Source of the DNA: Opitutia bacterium
GTDB lineage: Bacteria; Verrucomicrobiota; Verrucomicrobiia; Opitutales; Opitutaceae
Direction of reading: 5' to 3'
NCBI GenBank assembly: GCA_016187945.1
Contig: JACPIT010000009.1
Span: forward strand, 186,001-250,000
DNA length: 64,000 nt
Shown here in pieces: positions 49,501 to 58,072 of the stretch; within the stretch, counting starts at the first letter, position 1, and the number at the start of each line of letters is the position of its first letter. A model generated the notes under the pieces. That model did no database searches. It worked only from the letters and a program-made list of their open reading frames with translations, and was not told the DNA's origin. The position numbers were made by a program, and so were the translations under genes.

Positions 49501-50005
49501 GCGCATCCGACGGCGCCGACTGGATGACGCTGATCTCCTCGGAAAATCCGCCGGTCGGCGACACGTCGTCCAAAACCAACTCGCCCGTCGCCGCGTCGAC
49601 CCGCGAACGGAAAATTTGCCGGCTGTCCGCGCCTACCAGCACCGTGCGGCCGGACGTGTCGGCGCCAACGAATTTCACCACGTTGCCGTTCGCCTTGTCG
49701 GTGCCGGCGGTGCCGACCCACGTCGGGCCGCCGAGCGGCACGAAGCTCTGGCCTTCGTCGAAACTCACCCACACGCCGCCGGAGTCGACGCCGGCCGTGA
49801 CGAAGTAGCGGCTCTTCGCGCCGCTCGGCGCGGCCATCAGATCGAGATCGTCGATGTAGCCGTTGCCGCCCATGCCGAGCGGCACCCACGGCGCCTGATC
49901 GGAGGAGGAAAAGGCGAAGGCCGAAACGAGGCCGGCCAGGCCGGCAAGCGTGCACGCGACAGCGCGACGCGACCAAACAAGCGAACGAGAGGTGACGGAT
50001 TTCAT
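46553..50005 (-). CDS. Large secreted Asp-box beta-propeller protein
   Basis: An 1150-residue protein with a signal peptide (AVACTLAGLAGLVSAFAF). At least seven Asp boxes (S/T-x-D-x-G-x-x-W) are spread along it: SLDAGAHW, STDGGANW, SDDGGLDW, TTDGGTTW, STDGGSTW, STDAGASW and a weaker SFDEGQSF. This suggests two seven-bladed propellers, as in GH74 xyloglucanases and related proteins. A lectin-like region about residues 590-770 (FLDNVGIYESYYDQ, then a FETDTTGQGPSGW unit) splits them. No catalytic residues can be assigned without a model. Position between FGE and two sulfatases suggests a glycan substrate. Confidence 0.8.
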   Translation of the reverse strand: MKSVTSRSLVWSRRAVACTLAGLAGLVSAFAFSSSDQAPWVPLGMGGNGYIDDLDLMAAPSGAKSRYFVTAGVDSGGVWVSFDEGQSFVPLGGPTWVGTAGTDKANGNVVKFVGADTSGRTVLVGADSRQIFRSRVDAATGELVLDDVSPTGGFSEEISVIQSAPSDAQVFYAGGGNRRVYYKGKIGISESLPAVWKSLDAGAHWNASDTLPAISIPAGEHGTVCNIAVHPTDASTLLAATDQGLYKFSGGAWSRLGNTGSNPLPHRAVFGVCYHPTNPAIIYCTTMPYDDMEMFLLLDAIPPGETSNRGGIFRSTDGGANWTKLDVGFTPPAGSFADTGFFYNVQVSASDPTRVYATYAARAAAERGVLRSTQSGDSGTWDLVSETDLAIAGSLDYQGGFHPAILSVFPGSSNDDVFVTGDVASNYKSTDSAQTFRSFTSSKTTVAGDDAFRGWGLEGGRGKYFSVAAGDPTKMFYADNDRGFWTSDDGGLDWSLRFNPDNATQGKGRFILPDPDNAAIVYAGSAFRTMDFGTPDPGARHFFKSTTGGKNPVPVTLGALRDNNVWDIALDPTVLASGDVATQRTLYLALGCKAHYHVDLVFNTATHTYDVYADGKQLTAGSPLGFETGSASSIKRVDGFIAAGTPTTFFLDNVGIYESYYDQVTPASLSTFETDTTGQGPSGWTVTGDAKVAEIPHASYKVMQLTATASAKAQAKRVLSTALSGAAVLVRFDVIFEDTAVSKRVVVYDAADQKVATIYFVNDGVTANGAIKAADGSGTRTFAAPSLEARTALRGVYKTTDGGTTWSDISGGLSGGPHLSHLRVDPNTPTTLYCGDERANGGVYRKVGAGQWTKIFPTAAPTTVKVGSLAAISRNGATHLYTGLNSGATPGIATSVGLWKSTDGGSTWTQQLDPATNTTLFPAGAPADLTFSHIEPGTSDEVLVASSYGVLRSTDAGASWSWFNDSIPNASTEFVRTATIGGVKRHYVGMRTEGFGVRYKMPMNVAFKRKSGSSWVHDWRHLPTLARVGAQAYVDAAYQIDALPSAGAIWLFTTSMDDRNDTSSQLLKLQPAASCKVYVAVPAGAVPGWLATQGFAKQTGTISVTERGGASTTLDVWMANVTSGSVTLGGLKNGSNTIAPVNYLVFLEPN

Positions 50006-50160
50006 GGGGGATTTTCGCTCGCGCGCGGAACCGAGCGCGGTCGAACAGGGGTGGCCCGCACGCTAACACGGGCGCGCGACTCGCTCACTGGAATCGCGCC
50101 GCGCCGTTCTGAGATTCCGCCGCGCGCCCACTCGCACGCGCCTTCGCGACCACGCACACG

Positions 50161-51699
50161 CTAGGGATTGAGGCGCGCCGGGCCGGTCCGAAGACGCGCT
50201 TCGAGTTCCGCGCGGACCTCCGCGTAGGCCGCGTCGTCAGCGACGTTGCGCGTCTCGAGCGGATCGGCCGTGTAGTCGTAGAGTTCCGTCGCGACGCGCT
50301 CGCCGGTCATGCTCCAGCCGCGCCGCCACTCGACGAGCCGGTAGCCGGCCGTGCGCACCGCGTGGCCGATCACGAGTTCCTTGCGCGAACTCTCCTCAAA
50401 TGCCCACCGGCGATCGAAGACGTGAAAGATCGCGTCTTTCCACACGCGGGCGGGCTCGCGCAGCACGGGCGCGAAGCTCGTGCCGTCCGTCACGGCGAGC
50501 GGCGCGATGCCGCAGAGCTCGGTGAGCGTCGGCAGAATGTCGATCGTCTCGACGAGCGCCGGCGAACGCGCGCCGGACTGCGTCACCCCCGGCACGCGCA
50601 CGATCAGTGGCGAGTGCGCCGCCTCCTCGAAGTTCGTCTGTTTTCCCCAGAGGTTCAGGTCGCCGAGATGGAAACCGTGGTCGCCCCACAGCACGACGAT
50701 CGTGTTCTCCGCGAGGCCTTCGCGCTCGAGCGCATCGAGCACGCGGCCGATCTGCGCGTCGACAAAACTCACGCACGCAAAATAGCCGTGGCGAATCCAG
50801 CGCGCGGTTTCGTCCGACATCGTTTCCTTCGCCCAATCGCCTTTCGGGAGCGGCGCGTGCGCGTCGTAGGTATAGCTGTGGAAATTCGGGTTGCCGCTCC
50901 AGGCGATCGCGGGCACGCCGCGCGGCGGCTGGGGATTCGGCGCGAGCGGCAGCGCCTGCGGATCGTAGAGATCCCAGTAGCGCTTCGGCGCGACGAACGG
51001 GATGTGGGGCTTGTGGAAACCGACCGCGAGCATGAACGGCTTCGCGCCGCCCTTGAGCCGCTGCAGTTGCGCGATCGCGTCGTCGGCGAGTGCGCCGTCG
51101 ATGTAGTCGCGGTCGGGGCGATCGACGCCTTCCGCGATCGGCGCGCCGCCGGGCAGATCGTTGTCGTCGCCGCGATTGCCGCCGCGGGCGCGCTTGGCTT
51201 GCTGCCATTCCTTCAGCTTCGCGTCGTGGGTCGGATCGCCGTAGGCGTGACCGCGGTCGGACCGTTCCAACACGTCGAAGGAGTCGCCCAGCGTGCCGGT
51301 CTCGATGTGCCAGATTTTTCCGAGCGAAACGGCCTCGTAGCCGGCGCGCTGGAACGTGCGCCCCCACGGCTGCGCGCCGGGCACTTTTTCCCAGACGTGC
51401 GGGCCGTAGGTCTGATGCGTGCGCTCGGGGCTCAGGCCGGTGAGCAGCGCGACGCGCGACGGGATGCAGACCGCGAACTGCGTGTAGTGTCGCTCGAAGA
51501 GCGCGGCGGTGCGCGCGAAGCGGTCGATGTTCGGCGTCTGGATGAAGGCGCTGCCGTAGCAGCCGAGCTCGGGGCGCAGATCGTCGACGGCGATGAACAA
51601 CACGTTCGGTCGCGATGGCGCGGCGGCGTTCGCGAGCGGCCACGCGCCGGCCAACGCCAGCGTCGCGAGAGTGAGGAAACGGGAGGAGTTGGGGCGCAT
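50161..51699 (-). CDS. Exported S1 sulfatase (iduronate-2-sulfatase-like)
   Basis: A 512-residue sulfatase with a signal peptide (LTLATLALAGAWPLANA). NVLFIAVDDLRPELGCYGS gives the calcium Asp pair, CIPSR (residues 78-82) is the formylglycine site, and WGDHGFHLGD holds the later metal and base residues. The DDLRPELGCYG pattern is that of iduronate-2-sulfatase-type S1 enzymes. It starts 7 bases after the stop of the next sulfatase, so the two are co-transcribed. The ATG has no evident ribosome-binding site; re-initiation is likely. Probably removes O-sulfate from a polysaccharide outside the cytoplasm. Confidence 0.92.
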   Translation of the reverse strand: MRPNSSRFLTLATLALAGAWPLANAAAPSRPNVLFIAVDDLRPELGCYGSAFIQTPNIDRFARTAALFERHYTQFAVCIPSRVALLTGLSPERTHQTYGPHVWEKVPGAQPWGRTFQRAGYEAVSLGKIWHIETGTLGDSFDVLERSDRGHAYGDPTHDAKLKEWQQAKRARGGNRGDDNDLPGGAPIAEGVDRPDRDYIDGALADDAIAQLQRLKGGAKPFMLAVGFHKPHIPFVAPKRYWDLYDPQALPLAPNPQPPRGVPAIAWSGNPNFHSYTYDAHAPLPKGDWAKETMSDETARWIRHGYFACVSFVDAQIGRVLDALEREGLAENTIVVLWGDHGFHLGDLNLWGKQTNFEEAAHSPLIVRVPGVTQSGARSPALVETIDILPTLTELCGIAPLAVTDGTSFAPVLREPARVWKDAIFHVFDRRWAFEESSRKELVIGHAVRTAGYRLVEWRRGWSMTGERVATELYDYTADPLETRNVADDAAYAEVRAELEARLRTGPARLNP

Positions 51700-51706
51700 C
51701 GGGGGA

Positions 51707-53209
51707 TCAGTCGGGTTCGTTTTCGGAATCGCGCAGCTTCTCGCTCGGGGGCGCGGGAGGATTGTTCGAGCGGTTCGCGACGCCGGCGGGCAGTGCGGCT
51801 TTCCAACCGGCGTGCAACTGGCGCGCCATTTCGGCGAGGAGGGCGGCGCGGCCGGGCTGGTCGGCGAGGTTCGCGATTTCGTCCGGGTCGGTTTTGTGGT
51901 CGTAGAGTTCGCACGCCGTGACGGCGCCGTTCTTTTTGTCGCGCCACTCGACGTAGCGGTAGCGGTCCGTGCGGATGGCGTAGCCTTCGACGGCGTTGCG
52001 GCGCGGGAATTGGCTGAACGCGGCCGTCTTCCACGGCGCGTCGGGTTGCGCGAGGAGCGGCTTGAAGCTCGTGCCTTCGAGGTAATCCGGCTGCGCGAGG
52101 CCGCAGAGGTCGAGCAGCGAGGGAAAGATGTCGACGTATTCGACGAGCGCATTCGAGCGCTGCGCGGCGGCGAAACCCGGCGCGCGCACGATGAGCGGCG
52201 ACCACGTCGAGTGTTCGTAGTTGGTCGTCTTGCCCCACATGCCCTGATCCTGGAGATGCCAGCCGTGGTCTCCGATGAAGACGACGATCGTGCTCGCGGC
52301 GGCGCCGGATTTTTCCAGCGCGTCGAGCACGCGTCCGACTTGCGCGTCGACGAAGCTCACGCACGCGAAGTAGTCGCGCCGCAACTCGCGCTGCTGCGCC
52401 ACGGTGACGTCGTCGCTCGGGTAGCCGGCGAATTTCGTGATCGCGTGGTGCGAGGTCGCGTATTCCGGCACGCCGGCGTTCGGGCGCGGATTCGGCGAGA
52501 GCGGCACAGTGTCGATGTCGTAGAGATCGGCGTATTTCTTCGGTGCGACCCACGGCAGGTGCGGTTTCTGAAAACCGACGGCGAGGAAGAACGGCTCGTC
52601 GAGTTTCGCGACGCGGCCAAGCGTCTCGACCACGGCGTCGGCGATCTGGCCGTCCTGATAGGCGCTGTCGGGTTTGTCGCCGAGTTCGGCCACGGGCGCG
52701 CGGCCTTTCGCGGCGTCGCCTTTCTTGCCGCCGGTGCGCTTGATCGTCTCGGCCATCACGTAGTAGCCGGCGCTCGGTTTGAAATGCGGCTCGGAGAGCG
52801 GTTCGATCAGGCCGTGGTGAACCTTGCCGAAGGTGCGCACGTGGTAGCCTTGCTCCATGAAGGCGCGCATGATCGAGGGTTTCTCCTTCAGGAAAGTGTC
52901 CACGAAATACTTCGTGTAAGGATAATCGACGCCGGTGGTGTCGGGGCGGCAGCCGGTGAGAAAGCTCGCGCGCGTCGCGGCGCAGACGGCTTGCTGCACG
53001 TAGGGTCGCGCGAAGAGCGTGCCGGTCTTCGCGAGCCGGTCGATGTTCGGCGTGTGCATGTAGTCCGCGCCGTAGCAGCCGAGTTCGGGCCGCAGATCGT
53101 CGGAGATGATGAAGAGGACGTTCGGGCGCTTCGGCGCGGCGGCGTGCAGAGCCGCGGCGGCCGCCAGCGTCGCGAGAGCGGCGGAGAGGATGCCTGGGGA
53201 TTTTTTCAT
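51707..53209 (-). CDS. Exported S1 sulfatase with C-x-A-x-R site
   Basis: A 500-residue sulfatase with a signal peptide (ILSAALATLAAAAALHA). NVLFIISDDLRPELGCYGAD provides metal Asp residues; the modification site is CAATR (residues 76-80), the Ala variant of the C-x-P/A-x-R motif. FIGDHGWHLQDQ completes the active site. It is similar in plan to the next gene (RPNVLF, DLRPELGCYG, CVSFVDAQ-GRVLDALE) and is probably an older duplicate. It lies 48 bases after the TonB-dependent receptor gene, so receptor and sulfatases form one unit. Confidence 0.92.
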   Translation of the reverse strand: MKKSPGILSAALATLAAAAALHAAAPKRPNVLFIISDDLRPELGCYGADYMHTPNIDRLAKTGTLFARPYVQQAVCAATRASFLTGCRPDTTGVDYPYTKYFVDTFLKEKPSIMRAFMEQGYHVRTFGKVHHGLIEPLSEPHFKPSAGYYVMAETIKRTGGKKGDAAKGRAPVAELGDKPDSAYQDGQIADAVVETLGRVAKLDEPFFLAVGFQKPHLPWVAPKKYADLYDIDTVPLSPNPRPNAGVPEYATSHHAITKFAGYPSDDVTVAQQRELRRDYFACVSFVDAQVGRVLDALEKSGAAASTIVVFIGDHGWHLQDQGMWGKTTNYEHSTWSPLIVRAPGFAAAQRSNALVEYVDIFPSLLDLCGLAQPDYLEGTSFKPLLAQPDAPWKTAAFSQFPRRNAVEGYAIRTDRYRYVEWRDKKNGAVTACELYDHKTDPDEIANLADQPGRAALLAEMARQLHAGWKAALPAGVANRSNNPPAPPSEKLRDSENEPD

Positions 53210-53257
53210 GAAAGCAAAAGTCCTCCCAGCGACGCGCGGCGTGCCGGGAGGGTTACG

Positions 53258-55651
53258 TCAGAACGAGAGCGTGTTCGACCACTGCCAGGTGCGCGGCTCG
53301 GTGTAGCGGACGGAGCCGCCGTTGGTGTAGCGGTCCTGCGTGTCGAGGACGTTCGAGAGGTTGAGCTGCGTGCGCCAGGTGTAGCGCTTGCCGAGCTTGA
53401 GGCGGTAGCCGATGAAGACGTCGACGACGGTGCTCTCGTCGAGATAGACGTTCACGCCGTTGAGATTCGCGAAAAACGGCTGGCTGCGATATTTCACCGC
53501 GCCGCCGAGGTTGAAGCCCTTGAGCGGGCCGTCGGTGAACGCGTAGCGCGTGAGCAGGTTGAACGAGTATTTTTTCCCGCCTTGGAAACGACGCCCCACG
53601 CTCGACGCGTCGGTGGCGGAAGCGGTGATCTTCGCGTCCGTGTAGGCGAACCCGCTCGAGATCGTCCAATGCGGCGTCGGATCGAAGTCGATCTGCGCCT
53701 CGTAGCCTTTCGAGCGGCCGGTCTGGCCGGGCACGCTGACGACGCGCGAGAGGGGCAGGCCGGTGAGCGGGTCGGTCGTGGTGATCGTCTTGCTTTCGGC
53801 AATGTTGGTTTTCTCGATGTCGAACGCGGAGAGCTGCGCGTTCAGGCGCGCGTCCCAGAGATCGAACTTCACGCCGCCTTCGGTGCCTTTGCCGGTTTGC
53901 GGAGGCAGCACCTGGTTGTTCTCGTCGAAGCGGAAGCCGTTGGTGTTTTTCAGCGATTCGGAGTAGGTCGCGAACAGCGAGACGTGCTTCGTCACGTGCG
54001 CGAGCGCGCCGAGCGTCGGGCTGACGCGGCGGTCGCTCGTCGTGCGCGCGGGGCCGAAGGTGCGCGTGTTGGCGGCGAAGACCGGGTCGTGCTGCTCGTT
54101 GTCGAACTTGTCGTAGCGCGCGCCGAGAAGCGTGCGGAGACGGCCGTCGAGATACGAGCCGGACATCGCGACGAGTCCGGCGTAGGCGTCGACGCGGTTG
54201 AGGTTGTTGCCGTTGTTCGTGAGCGGGCGATAGCCGGTGCCGGCGAGCGAACTCGGATACGAGACGAGCGCGAGGCGGTCGTTGTCGAGCGCGCCGGGCG
54301 TGAGCGTGAAAACCTCGGTGACGGCCGCGTTGGTCGCGATGGTGTAGAGTTCGTCGTTGATCGAGTCGACGTCGTGGCGGTTGTAGTCGGCGGCGGTGAT
54401 GAGGCGCTGGTGCGTCCAGCCGAGGTCGAATTCGTAGGAGGAAAACAGCCGCACGCCGCGGGCGCCTTCGTCGATCGTGCGGCGGCCCCAGCCCCGGTTG
54501 ACGGTGAAGGCGCCGGTGTTGACGGCGTAGCGGACCGTGCCGGTGTTGCGGCCGACGTCGTTGAGCAGGTCCATCTGCTGGTAGTTCGCCGTGAGCAGGA
54601 GCTGCCAGTTTTTCGTCGGCACGAACTGGATCTCGCCGAAGACGTTCCGGTAGCGGCGGCGACCGATGTCGTCCGGCCCCTCGAACTTCGTGCCGATCGG
54701 GACGATCGACGCCGGCACCGGATAACCGAGGAGACTCTTCAACGTGCCGTTGGCGGGCACGCGCGCGTAGAGCCCGTCGGTGAGATACGCGAGGAGGCTC
54801 GCCGGGATCGCCTTCGCCTGGTCGGCGGCGGTGAAGTTGAACGTCGGCACCGTGCCCGGGCCGCGCGTGCGCTGCTCGCCGTATTCGATGTCGCCGCGCA
54901 CGGTGACGCGGTTGTCGAACAAGCGCACGCCGCCGGTGAGAAACACGTTGCGGCGGAGGTCGCCGGTCCAGTGTTCCCAGCTCCCTTTGCTGTGATAAAG
55001 GCCGAGCGCGCGGAGCGCGAAGCGCTTGTCCCCCACGTTCACGTCGAACGTGGCGCGGTTAAAATCGTCGGAGCCGAAGCGATACGCCGCGCTCGCGCTG
55101 CGGTGGTCGAATTTCGCGCGCACGGTCACGACGTTGAGCAAGCCGCCGGGATCGGCCTCGCCGTAGATGAGCGAGTTCGCGCCGCGGATCACTTCGACGC
55201 GCTCGGCGTTGTAGGTGTCGCTCGGCAGGTAGCGGATGAAGAAATTCGTGAGCTGCGTGTCGCTCAGGAAGCCGCGCAGGTTCACCGCGCGATCGCTGTT
55301 CGTCTGCTCGGTGCTCTCCGCGCCCACGAGCAACGCGCCGAGGTTGCGGAAATCGGTGACGTTGAAATCGGCGAGCTGCTGCGCGTTGACGACCTGGATC
55401 GAGAGCGGGAGATCGCGCACTTGCTCGACCGTGCGGCTGCCGCTGAGCGTCTGCGCGGTGTGGTAGCTGGACGAAGTCGTCGCCGAAACCTCGAAGACGG
55501 AAAGCTGCACGACTTCTTCGCCGGGCTTGCTCGGGGGGACGGTCTGGGCGGCGGCGGTCGCGACCGCCGCGAGTGCGAGGAGCGGCGCCACGCTGCGCGC
55601 CATGCGGGCGCGCGCCGCCAATCGGGGGTGAGGGGCTTGGGGTGTCATCAC
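53258..55651 (-). CDS. TonB-dependent outer-membrane receptor
   Basis: A 797-residue receptor. After the signal peptide (SVAPLLALAAVATAAAQ) comes a TonB-box-like VFEVSATT, the plug domain (RDLPLSIQVVNAQQLADFNV, NLRGFLSDTQLTNFFIRY, VEVIRGANSLIYGEADPGG) and a 22-strand barrel that ends QWSNTLSF with terminal Phe. No N-terminal SusC-type domain is present and there is no susD neighbour. It probably imports oligosaccharides released from the sulfated glycan, powered by the Ton operon at 22.1-26.8 kb. It starts 152 bases from the divergent regulator. An internal Met 17 codons in could be the start. Confidence 0.93.
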   Translation of the reverse strand: MMTPQAPHPRLAARARMARSVAPLLALAAVATAAAQTVPPSKPGEEVVQLSVFEVSATTSSSYHTAQTLSGSRTVEQVRDLPLSIQVVNAQQLADFNVTDFRNLGALLVGAESTEQTNSDRAVNLRGFLSDTQLTNFFIRYLPSDTYNAERVEVIRGANSLIYGEADPGGLLNVVTVRAKFDHRSASAAYRFGSDDFNRATFDVNVGDKRFALRALGLYHSKGSWEHWTGDLRRNVFLTGGVRLFDNRVTVRGDIEYGEQRTRGPGTVPTFNFTAADQAKAIPASLLAYLTDGLYARVPANGTLKSLLGYPVPASIVPIGTKFEGPDDIGRRRYRNVFGEIQFVPTKNWQLLLTANYQQMDLLNDVGRNTGTVRYAVNTGAFTVNRGWGRRTIDEGARGVRLFSSYEFDLGWTHQRLITAADYNRHDVDSINDELYTIATNAAVTEVFTLTPGALDNDRLALVSYPSSLAGTGYRPLTNNGNNLNRVDAYAGLVAMSGSYLDGRLRTLLGARYDKFDNEQHDPVFAANTRTFGPARTTSDRRVSPTLGALAHVTKHVSLFATYSESLKNTNGFRFDENNQVLPPQTGKGTEGGVKFDLWDARLNAQLSAFDIEKTNIAESKTITTTDPLTGLPLSRVVSVPGQTGRSKGYEAQIDFDPTPHWTISSGFAYTDAKITASATDASSVGRRFQGGKKYSFNLLTRYAFTDGPLKGFNLGGAVKYRSQPFFANLNGVNVYLDESTVVDVFIGYRLKLGKRYTWRTQLNLSNVLDTQDRYTNGGSVRYTEPRTWQWSNTLSF

Positions 55652-55734
55652 CGCAGCTTAGCGTGGGAGCGCAGGCGCATTGAATGAGTTCTCTCGGCGA
55701 AATTCTGAGAATGCCGCGCGCGCCGCAAGCGGCG

Positions 55735-55748
55735 GTTTCACAGGAAAC
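55735..55748. promoter_or_regulatory. Candidate operator palindrome between receptor and regulator
   Basis: GTTTC-ACAG-GAAAC is a perfect short palindrome, flanked by CGGCG and TTTCCGCCG, in the 152 bases between the divergent TonB-dependent receptor and XylR-like genes. Position suggests a binding site for the regulator; no footprint-like repeat elsewhere was recognised. Confidence 0.35.
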
Positions 55749-55803
55749 TTTCCGCCGTGCGCGGCGTCTTGCTTGTTGCCGCCTGATTTCCTTTTCTCCG
55801 CTC

Positions 55804-56982
55804 ATGGGCCCCGCCAAACGTGTCGCCGTCGTCGTCCGAACGCGCTTCGAGGAAAACCAGGCGATCCTCCGCGGCATCGCGCAATTCGAGCAGCGCCACG
55901 GCCCGTGGCTCGCCTTCGTCGACGACCAGGCGGTGAGCGTGCAGGAGCCCGACTGGCTCTTCCGCCAGGAGTGGGACGGCGTCATCTGCGGCCCCACGAG
56001 CGCCGCGATCGCGCAGCAGTGCCGGCGCCGGCGCATCCCGCTCGTCGACCTGCGCGACAACCCCGAGGTGTTCCCCGGCGTGCCGAAGGTGCGGCCGGAC
56101 AACGTCGCGATCGGCCACGTCGGCGCGGAGCATCTGCTCGAGAAGGGCTACGCGCATTTCGGCTTCTGCGGTTTCGCCAACACGTCGTGGTCGCAGGAGC
56201 GCCGCAACGGCTTCGTCGAGGCGGTGCGGCTCGGCGGCCAGCAATGCGACGTGCTCGAAACCGATTATCCCGGCGCCATGGCGCCTGACTGGAACAGCGC
56301 GCAGGAGGCCGTGATCGTCGACTGGCTGCGGCGGCTGCCCCGCCCCGTCGCCGTCATGGCGTGCAACGATCTGCGCGCGATCCAGGTCATCCACGCCTGC
56401 CAGCAAGCCGGCATCGTCGTGCCGGAGGAGGTGGCCGTGCTCGGCGCGAACAACGAGTCGTCGCGCTGCGAGCTTTGCCACCCGTCCCTCTCGAGCGTCG
56501 CGGTGAACGCCCATCGCATCGGCTACCGCGCGGCCGAGCTCCTGCACGCCGCGATGAAGGACGCGCCGGAAAAAGTGACCGAGGAACTCGTCGAACCGCT
56601 CAAAGTCATCGCGCGCCGCTCGACCGATGTGCTCGCGATCGGCGACCCGAAAGTCGCGCGCGCGCTCCACTACATCCGCGAAAACGCGTGCCGCGGCCTC
56701 ACCGTCGACGAAGTCGTGCGCGAGGTGCACGTCTCGCGCAGCGTGCTCGAGCGGAAGTTCCGCAATTACCTGCGGCGCTCGCCGCAGGCCGAGATCCGCT
56801 ACGCGCAGGTGCAGCGCGCCAAGGAACTCCTCGCCGAGACCGACGCCTCGATCGCCGAAATCGCCGAGGCGACGAGCATCGAGTATCCCGAATATCTCTG
56901 CGTGATCTTCAAGCGCATCACCGGCGAGACGCCCCGCAGCTACCGCGAGAAAGCGCGGAGTTGGAAAGCCAGTTCGGTGTAG
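55804..56982 (+). CDS. XylR-like transcription regulator (sugar-binding domain plus AraC HTH)
   Basis: A 392-residue protein. Residues 1-265 are a LacI/GalR-type periplasmic-binding fold without its own HTH (KRVAVVVRTRFEENQAILRG, RPDNVAIGHVGAEHLLEKGY, VAVLGANNESSRCELCHPSL). Residues 285-392 are an AraC-type double HTH (ALHYIRENACRGLTVDEVV, LAETDASIAEIAEATSIEYP). This is the plan of E. coli XylR. It should sense a sugar, here probably mannose-type oligosaccharide, and activate the flanking glycan genes. The ATG at 55804 begins the fold; the frame opens earlier without homology. Confidence 0.92.
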   Translation: MGPAKRVAVVVRTRFEENQAILRGIAQFEQRHGPWLAFVDDQAVSVQEPDWLFRQEWDGVICGPTSAAIAQQCRRRRIPLVDLRDNPEVFPGVPKVRPDNVAIGHVGAEHLLEKGYAHFGFCGFANTSWSQERRNGFVEAVRLGGQQCDVLETDYPGAMAPDWNSAQEAVIVDWLRRLPRPVAVMACNDLRAIQVIHACQQAGIVVPEEVAVLGANNESSRCELCHPSLSSVAVNAHRIGYRAAELLHAAMKDAPEKVTEELVEPLKVIARRSTDVLAIGDPKVARALHYIRENACRGLTVDEVVREVHVSRSVLERKFRNYLRRSPQAEIRYAQVQRAKELLAETDASIAEIAEATSIEYPEYLCVIFKRITGETPRSYREKARSWKASSV

Positions 56983-57067
56983 CGCGGGTCGGGACGGCAC
57001 AAACAGTTTCAGATTCCTGCCGCTCAAGCTCATGGCCGCACCCGGCGCGGCGGCCTAGACTCGGCCC

Positions 57068-58072
57068 ATGCCCCTTGCCTCCTCGCGGCCGTCCGCGCGC
57101 GTGCTCGACCGCCATCCTTCCAATCCCATCCTCCACCCGCGGCGCATGCCGTTCCCGTGCGCCGGCGTCTACAACTCCGGCGTCGTGAAAACCGCGGGCG
57201 GCGACTACATCATGGCCAGCCGCGTCGAGGAGCCGAGCAAACGCCACTACGCGTGGATTTCGCGCAGCCGCGACGGCGTGCAGTTCACGCCCGACGCCGA
57301 ACCGCTGCGCGTGCGGTGCGACGCGGCGCAGCAAGCCGAGTTCGACGACGCCACCAAGATCGCTCCGCCCGGCCTCGGCACGTGGTGGGATCCGCGCCTC
57401 AACCCGCTCGAAGGCGAACACTACCTGACCTACGCCGCCGTCTCGAAGAGCGGCTGCCGCATCGGACTCGCGCGGCTCGCGCGGGATTTCCGCTCGGCGC
57501 AACACGTCAGTTTTCCCCACCACATCCAGAACCGGAACGCCGTGCTCTTCCCCGAGAAAATCGGCGGGCTCTACTGGATGCTGCACCGTCCGCAGCATCC
57601 GAACGGCGGCGGCTCGATCTGGATTTCGGCGTCGCCCGATCTGCACTTCTGGGGACAGACGCGCCCTGTCGCGCATCCGCACCGTTTCTGGGAGCACAAG
57701 AAAATCGGCCCGGCCGCGCCGCCCATCCGCACCGCGGAAGGCTGGCTGATCGTCTACCACGGCGTGTTTCCGCACTGCAACGGCGTCAACTATGCCGCCG
57801 GCGCGATGCTGCTCGATCTCGAACAACCCTGGCGCGTCGTCGCGCGCGGCGCGCATCCGATCCTGTGGGTCGAAGAGCCTTACGAGATGGTCGGCCAGGT
57901 GCCGAACGTGATTTTCCCCGGCGCGGTGATTCCCGAATCCGACGGCAGCGTGAAAGTCTACTACGGCGGCGCCGACTACGTGCAGTGCCTCGCCACGGGC
58001 ACGCTCGCGGACTTGCTCGCTGCCGCGCGCGCGAGCGACGGCGCCGACACGAACGGCAACGGCTCCGCATGA
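57068..58072 (+). CDS. GH130 family glycoside phosphorylase/hydrolase (first copy)
   Basis: A 334-residue five-bladed propeller enzyme of GH130, which acts on beta-mannosides, mostly by phosphorolysis giving mannose 1-phosphate. Visible marks: HPSNPILHPRRMPFPCAGVY at the start, RNAVLFPEKIGGLYWMLHRP, the phosphate/active-site segment KIGPAAPPIRTAEGWLIVYH, and YGGADYVQCLATG at the end. No signal peptide, so cytoplasmic. Its stop overlaps the next start (ATGA), so it is translated together with the sulfatase. Exact linkage specificity needs subfamily assignment. Confidence 0.9.
   Translation: MPLASSRPSARVLDRHPSNPILHPRRMPFPCAGVYNSGVVKTAGGDYIMASRVEEPSKRHYAWISRSRDGVQFTPDAEPLRVRCDAAQQAEFDDATKIAPPGLGTWWDPRLNPLEGEHYLTYAAVSKSGCRIGLARLARDFRSAQHVSFPHHIQNRNAVLFPEKIGGLYWMLHRPQHPNGGGSIWISASPDLHFWGQTRPVAHPHRFWEHKKIGPAAPPIRTAEGWLIVYHGVFPHCNGVNYAAGAMLLDLEQPWRVVARGAHPILWVEEPYEMVGQVPNVIFPGAVIPESDGSVKVYYGGADYVQCLATGTLADLLAAARASDGADTNGNGSA

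Noticed and set aside
46712-50164. An 1150-codon plus-strand open frame opposite the Asp-box protein
   Set aside because: Arg, Ala, Val and Asp-rich with no domain; the minus strand has a signal peptide and repeated Asp boxes. Equal length is a coincidence.
51593-55687. A 1364-codon plus-strand open frame across two sulfatases and the receptor
   Set aside because: It spans three well-supported opposite genes and their gaps; composition is that of an antisense frame in high-GC DNA.
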